From contig JAYESD010000007.1 of the NCBI GenBank assembly GCA_036927565.1, positions 132,468,230 to 132,532,229 on the forward strand: a DNA stretch of 64,000 bases, written 5' to 3'. The notes under the pieces are model-generated. The model ran no database searches, was not told where the DNA came from, and saw nothing but the letters and a program-made list of their open reading frames with translations. Shown in pieces: positions 59,329 to 64,000 of this stretch; position 1 is the stretch's first letter; every line of letters begins with the position of its first letter. The position numbers and the translations under genes are program-made. The stretch comes from Tuctoria greenei. Lineage: Eukaryota > Streptophyta > Magnoliopsida > Poales > Poaceae.

Positions 59329-59657
59329 ATCTCCCCCTTTTTGGTGATTGATGACAACACAACAAGTAGAGCATAGAGGTAATGAAATTAAGAACGCAAT
59401 GCTCATAAAAGAATGTAACAAGTACAAAATTCAACACAAGAAGCTCGAAGGCTCAAACAAAGATCAATAAATCATAAGAGCATAAAGTAGCACACACGGA
59501 TACACAATAATAGCAAATGATAGTAAATATAACAATAAGCCCAAAGAAGATAGAACTCCCCCTGCAACTAAGACTCCCCCTACGACTGAGCTAACCTCCC
59601 CCTGACTCTAACTCTTCTCCCCCTTTGGCATCAAGACACCAAAAAGGGAGTTCGCGC
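59329..59657 (-). other. Polypurine tract zone of C
   Basis: Plus-strand CTCCCCCTT at 59331, and TCCCCCTGC, TCCCCCTAC, TCCCCCTGA and TCCCCCTTT-type runs at 59558-59625. No gene. Confidence 0.72.
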
Positions 59658-61856
59658 CTAAGACTCCAGAGCGCTCGGGGCGATGGTGAAGCGGTCGCCG
59701 TCGGGGGTGCTGTCGTCGAAGCTGGAGTCGGCGGTCGCTGCTGCTGGAGCGGAGGAAGCTGGGGGATCCGCTGACGGTGCTGGGGGCGCCGGTGGAGCTG
59801 GAGCAACTGGAAGAGGTGTACTGGCCACCGAAGTTGGAGTCTGCAGGAAGGTAGTCGGTCCCAGCACTGGAGAGTGAAGCGGTGCGCCCTGAGCAAGCAG
59901 CGGGGACATGCTGATACTCGGTATCGGCGAAGTCGGCACTGGAGCCGCAACGGGTGCCAGAGAAGGTGCACCTGGAGCCTGACCAAGTCCCGTCTGCTGA
60001 GGGGGAAGGGCAATCCCGGTCTGAGTGTAGAGGTTGGTGATCAACCACAGGATGCCCATCATCGCCTGTTGAGTTTGCTGCTGCTGGTCGAGAGTGCGCT
60101 GGTGCATCTGATCAACGAGGTTGGTGAGCCTGTCAGTGTCCTCTCGCCTCTGAAGGGCTATCTCTAGCTGCAACTCCTGCTGCTGCCGCTGAAGCTCTGC
60201 AAGTCGTGCAGCCTGCTCTGCTCTGGCCTGCTCAGCTGCAAGCCTGTCCTGGCGCTGCTGCTCAATCATCTGCTGAAGTAACGAAGTGAGCTTAGATGGC
60301 TGAGATACCTGCGCCTCGGACACGGGCGATGGTGTAGGTGGTGGAGCAGCTGAACCTCCCGCCTCCGCGTCGTGCTGCCTCGGTGAGGGAGGAGGAGGTG
60401 GGAAGTACTCCTCGACGCTGTCACTCGTGTCACTGTCCGACCAGACGTGCTGAAGGTCTCCTCCCTGAGCCTCTGCCTGTGCAAGCGCCTTGTCCTACTG
60501 AGCCAACTCTGTCCAGTCCTCCTCGGAAAGTCTTGCTCGGACCTGACGCTCAACTGGACGACCAAGGCGGCGGTCTCCAGGAGCAGGAACTCGGTAGTGG
60601 CTGAACCGAGTAACGTGCAGCTCAGTCAGGGGAGCAGTAGCTGGAGAACCCTCTAGAGCTAGCAGGTAGAGCAGACGGTTGATCCAGTGTCCAAACACTA
60701 ACTGCCTCAGCATCCCGACTCCGTCAGTGATCACGTCCTCCATCTCACAGATAAGGATATCCACAATATCGAACTCCATCCCGTTCATGATGTAGAACAG
60801 GAGAGTCTGCTGTAGGCTAGTGAATCCCTCCAAGTATCCTGATCTGGGCAGAAGGGTACGCCGAAGGATGTGGTGAACGGTGCGAGCAGCTGGAGTGAGC
60901 AAGGCAGGGACCCTCGGCTGGTTAGGTGTGAACGATGGAGCGAAAAGTCCCCTGATCTCCTCAAAAGGCGGTGCCACTCCTCCAGTCAGTGGCCTCCTCG
61001 GTGGGTCAGCCCCTCCGTAGACAACCTCGTGCAGACAGGTGGTGTGAAGGTCCACACCTAGCAGCTGAGCCAGTCTCACTCGCGTCAAGTCGTGACGCTG
61101 CTCCAAGAACATGAAGTGGATCGACCTTCGGCCCTCTGAGATGTAGAGTGTGGCGTAGAACACTCTGACCCACTCCTCCATGTAAGCACTCCACTGGTGA
61201 GACAACAGCTCCACGAGTCCTCTGTACCTCTCGAAGTAAGGACTGATCTCGTGGCCGACTGCTGCTGCTAACTGATTCCAGTCGATGTAAGTGTGCTGAA
61301 ATAGCTTATGGCCCCGACGTCTGTAAGTCTCGTATAACGACGCCTGTGTCAGGGTCCAAAAGCGAGTGTCCACTCGAGTGTCCCTGGGCTGCGGGAACCA
61401 CTCCTCAGGCAAGGCTGATCATCTGAGCTTCCGAAGCTGCTTTGCCTTCAGTTTTCTGTAATCTGTCAATTGGACGTCCTCGGCAACTCGGACTGCTGTG
61501 TCCATCTCTTACATGGCTCTCTCGGCTGCTCTGTCCTCCTCGCGGTCAGCTGCAGTGGGGCGCTGACTCGCGGCTGGGGTCTGACCTCCTCCACGGGTCC
61601 TGATGGTGCGTCGGCGAACGAGTGGCGACACCTCAGGCTCCTCCTCGTCTGAGTCCTCAGGCGGCACAGGCTGAACCTGTGGCTGCTGCTGCCTCAGCCG
61701 AGACTCGCGAATCCGAAGGGATTCGCGATGGCCGCGCTCACGCTCCTCAGTGGCGCGAGCGGCCAACTCTGCACGTCGAGCCTCCTTCGACAATTTCTGC
61801 TTCTTTGCAGCAGGCTCCTCAATAGCCTTGCCTTTGCCCTTCCTTTCGCGGCCCAT
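59658..61856 (-). pseudogene. Third ORF of copy C (env-like position), one frame with three stops
   Basis: From ATG at 61856 to the stop at 59658 is 733 codons in a single frame, interrupted near 61509, 61415 and 60497. The product parts: basic start (KKQKLSKEARR), acidic DSDEEEPE patch, the globular domain (FYATLYISEGRRSIHFMF; LLPRSGYLEGFTSLQQTLLF), a PPPPPSP stretch, a Q/E/R-rich coiled coil with LQRQQQELQLEIALQRRED, and a proline/serine/threonine tail. Compared with copy A no frameshift is present, so this copy defines the reading frame better. The role is unknown; the position matches the Sirevirus env-like gene. Confidence 0.72.
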
Positions 61857-63206
61857 CGCGATGAGATTGCCGGCTAGGGTTGACAACGACAACGAATCCG
61901 CAAGGGCGATGAAACCCTAGCGGCGATGGTGGCAATCGACGCGAGAAGAAGTGATGCGGTGATGGTGAGACGGCGGCGCGGCGAGGGAGGCAGCGGCGGC
62001 GAATGCGGTGGAGAGGAGAGACGGCGGCGCGGCGAGGGAGAGGGCAGCGCGACTGCGGTGGAGAGGCGGCGGCGCGGCGAGGGAGAGGGCGGCGCGGCCT
62101 TGGGATGGCGGCGACGGCTGAGCGACGGCGGTGGCGGCCGAAGGACGACAACGGCGGGCCGGAAGACGGCGGCGGCGACCGGCGGTGGTGGGTGGAAGGC
62201 TCGGAGCAGTGGCGGCAGAGCGGTGGCGGAGAAGAGGTTAGGGCGTCGGGGAGAGAGAAAACTGGGAGGCGGCTGAATTTTTTTAAATGGGTACAAGCAA
62301 ACCCTAGTCGCGACAAGAACATCGGATGATCCGATGCACACCTGGGCGGAGCATCGGTCGAGTTCAACAGAGAGGTTGTTCCAAAAACCTCTTAAGCACC
62401 GGATGATCCGACGTTGAAGGGTCGATCATCGTTCGAATTCCGCAGGACTTCAGAAAATTGAACACCGGATGCTCCGATGTTTCTCAGAATGAACTCATCA
62501 GTTGATTTCTGATTCTGACTGATCTGGCCCTTGGAGATTGAACACCAGTTGATCCGATGTGGGATTGACCTAGGCATCAGATAATCCGATGAGAACAGAA
62601 CGAAAACATCCCATATATGTCTTTTGACCAAACAAACAAGCAAAGAGAAACACATGTCTTAGGACTTTTTGGGCAACCCCTTACCCCTCAAAAATGCTAA
62701 TATGCCAATAACTTGGCTAGGCCTTAAAGCAAATGGAACACCGAGAAAAATAGGAGGAAATTATCCAAATAAAATGAAAGGCCCATGCTTTGTGAGGTAG
62801 AGTATGAAGACTTCTATCTCTTTAAAGCATGTTTCTCTAGGCATTAACGCACCTAACATTTTGTTCTTTCCACCACATATGAGTTGAGATATTGCATTTC
62901 AAACAAGTCTCTTTCTCATGAGGTGGGTTCCCCTTTGTGACAATCTACCGTATGCAATGCCAAACAAATTATAGTGCAAGAAATTTAAATATGAGTGCAA
63001 GTCTATATGGTAGGCATCATGCAAGACATAAAGTAAATCTATCTTGCCAAATTTGAACCTTTCAAAGGCTTCTTCAGGGAGAGCTACTCTCCAAGCCTTG
63101 GGAAAACCCAAAAGAACCTCCATCCCAAGCTAACCCTTGCTCACCCCTATCCTCTGAGAGTTAGGAAAGACCTATATGATATGCATTCTTACATGATCAT
63201 GGCAAC
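61857..63206 (-). other. Spacer between pol and third ORF in C
   Basis: 61920-62280 is a GGC/GCG-rich 5' UTR-like stretch giving spurious frames. 62318-62600 holds diverged palindrome motifs (62320, 62398, 62464, 62543, 62575). 62600-63206 is AT-richer, with no gene. Confidence 0.68.
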
Positions 63207-64000
63207 TTACATGACGTTTGATGCATCTAGCACATTTAATTCACTTCTTAGCCTAGAAAAAGTTTTCTCATCAAGTGGTTTAGTGAAGATATCCGCCAAT
63301 TGTTCTTCGGACCTAACACCTCTCAAAGAGATGTCTCCCTTAGCTTCATGGTCTCTCAAGAAATGATGGCGAATATCAATGTGCTTAGTGCGGGAGTGTT
63401 GAACGGGGTTTTTAGCTATCTTAACCGCACTTTCATTGTCACAAAGGAGAGGCACACAACCAAGTTTAGTACCAAAGTCCAAAAGGGTTTGCTTCATATA
63501 AAGAATTTGGGCACAACATGATTTCGAGCCTAGATGCGGTAAGGTAAAGCAATGAACCAATCATAGAATGGTAGTTAGATTGATCAATAGGTTTACCGTC
63601 CTTATCCGCGTCGAGATGACAATTGGTTGCCATTGGAGTGCTTCTTGAGCTGCAATCTCCCATCTCAAATTTCTTCAAGAGGTCCTTGGTGTACTTCTCT
63701 TGATAGACGAAGGTCCCCTCTTTAAGTTGCTTGATTTGAAATCCAAGGAAGAAGTTGAGCTCTCCAATCATTGACATCTCGAATTCTCTCGAATTCCCTA
63801 GACATCATTTTGCCAAACTCATGGCTAAGAGCTTCGTTAGTTGAACCAAAAATAATATCATCAACATAAATTTGACAAATGTATAATTCTCCGTCGATGT
63901 GTAGATGTTGGGACTTGAAGCTCCCCCTTGATCATGGCTCTCTTCAACTTTAGGCTTGTCACAACATCGTTCTTGCTAAAAATGCATGTTAGCCCAAACT
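63207..64000 (-). pseudogene. Copia pol of C: RT end and shortened RNase H
   Basis: Minus strand from 64000 shows the RT box IYVDDIIFGSTNEAL (near 63860), a short duplication around EFERIREFEMS (near 63785), GELNFFLGFQIKQ, then GSLLYLTASRLEI. At about 63527 this is fused directly to CCAQILYMKQTLL, so roughly 100 codons of the RNase H connection are missing. The end (HIDIRHHFLRDH; EEQLADIFTKPL) matches copy A. Confidence 0.85.

Larger units (their letters stand above)
50334..64000 (-). mobile_element. Element K: second Tat-family copy, 3' part, interrupted by D and C
   Basis: An LTR-like block (50334 to about 51288) is followed by the same upstream region and antisense gene as J, in the same relative positions. 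By analogy with J the element is on the minus strand and its pol lies to the right, outside the window. It starts (TGTCGAAG) inside the gag of J, so K was probably inserted there. D cuts it at 54550. Confidence 0.6.
57800..64000 (-). mobile_element. Copy C: Sirevirus-like copia with third ORF (family of A), 3' part
   Basis: 3' LTR, purine tracts, third ORF, spacer and pol end in minus orientation; the window edge cuts it in RT. It is inserted in the RNase H gene of D. Flanking bases on the left are CCTAT (57795-57799). Confidence 0.87.

Noticed and set aside
1..64000. Host protein-coding gene or a defence-type gene cluster
   Set aside because: All supported coding regions belong to retrotransposons; no exon series with host-like domains was found on either strand.

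Overview
This is plant nuclear DNA, almost certainly from a grass. It holds LTR retrotransposons packed inside one another, and I see no host gene, rRNA, tRNA gene or CRISPR. The grass inference rests on families common in grass genomes: Sirevirus-type Ty1/copia elements with palindromic LTR motifs and several polypurine tracts, CRM-like Ty3/gypsy elements, a Tat-lineage gypsy element with an antisense gene, an Athila-like non-autonomous element, and a small Tourist-like MITE. The species cannot be named from the window.

Layout, left to right. 1-5620 is the 3' part of Sirevirus-like element A (+): RNase H end, spacer, broken env-like third ORF, 3' LTR. A sits in copia element B (+; 5621-9366, pol tail and 3' LTR). 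B sits at the left edge of a large Tat element J on the minus strand (9367-50333). J reads right to left: gag (50.3-49.4 kb), protease, RT, RNase H, second archaeal-type RNase H (46.5 kb), integrase (27.2-22.2 kb), tandem repeats (21 kb), and a plus-strand antisense gene (9.8-20.6 kb). J is split by gypsy H (+; 10988-18524, TSD CCGAG), by a 3.8-kb LTR-like block L (23030-26811, with a MITE inside), and by non-autonomous Athila-like element F (27220-46520, TSD CGCAC).

The left LTR of F was hit twice: by complete copia E (-; 27907-37604, TSD CCTAA) and by gypsy I (-; 37814-42390, TSD TAAAA). The right LTR of F still holds both uninterrupted target sites. Removing the two insertions returns an LTR of 1624 bp, against 1625 bp for the intact one. 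From 50334 to the right edge lies a second Tat copy K (LTR-like block and antisense gene), broken by copia D (-), which is broken by Sirevirus-like C (-). C is a relative of A.

Most coding regions carry stops and frameshifts. The main exception is element I, which has an open 697-codon frame joining a gag-like start, an unfamiliar middle and the end of a CRM-type polyprotein, and which runs 177 codons into the LTR. Elements H and I share LTR ends, leader and this LTR-encoded tail, so they look like an autonomous/non-autonomous pair. The Tat antisense gene has a 75-76 bp GT-AG intron in both copies. No wholly new system is evident; the most unusual features are the element I ORF, the LTR-encoded tail, the spliced antisense gene, and an LTR of F that has absorbed a copy of its own primer-binding site.
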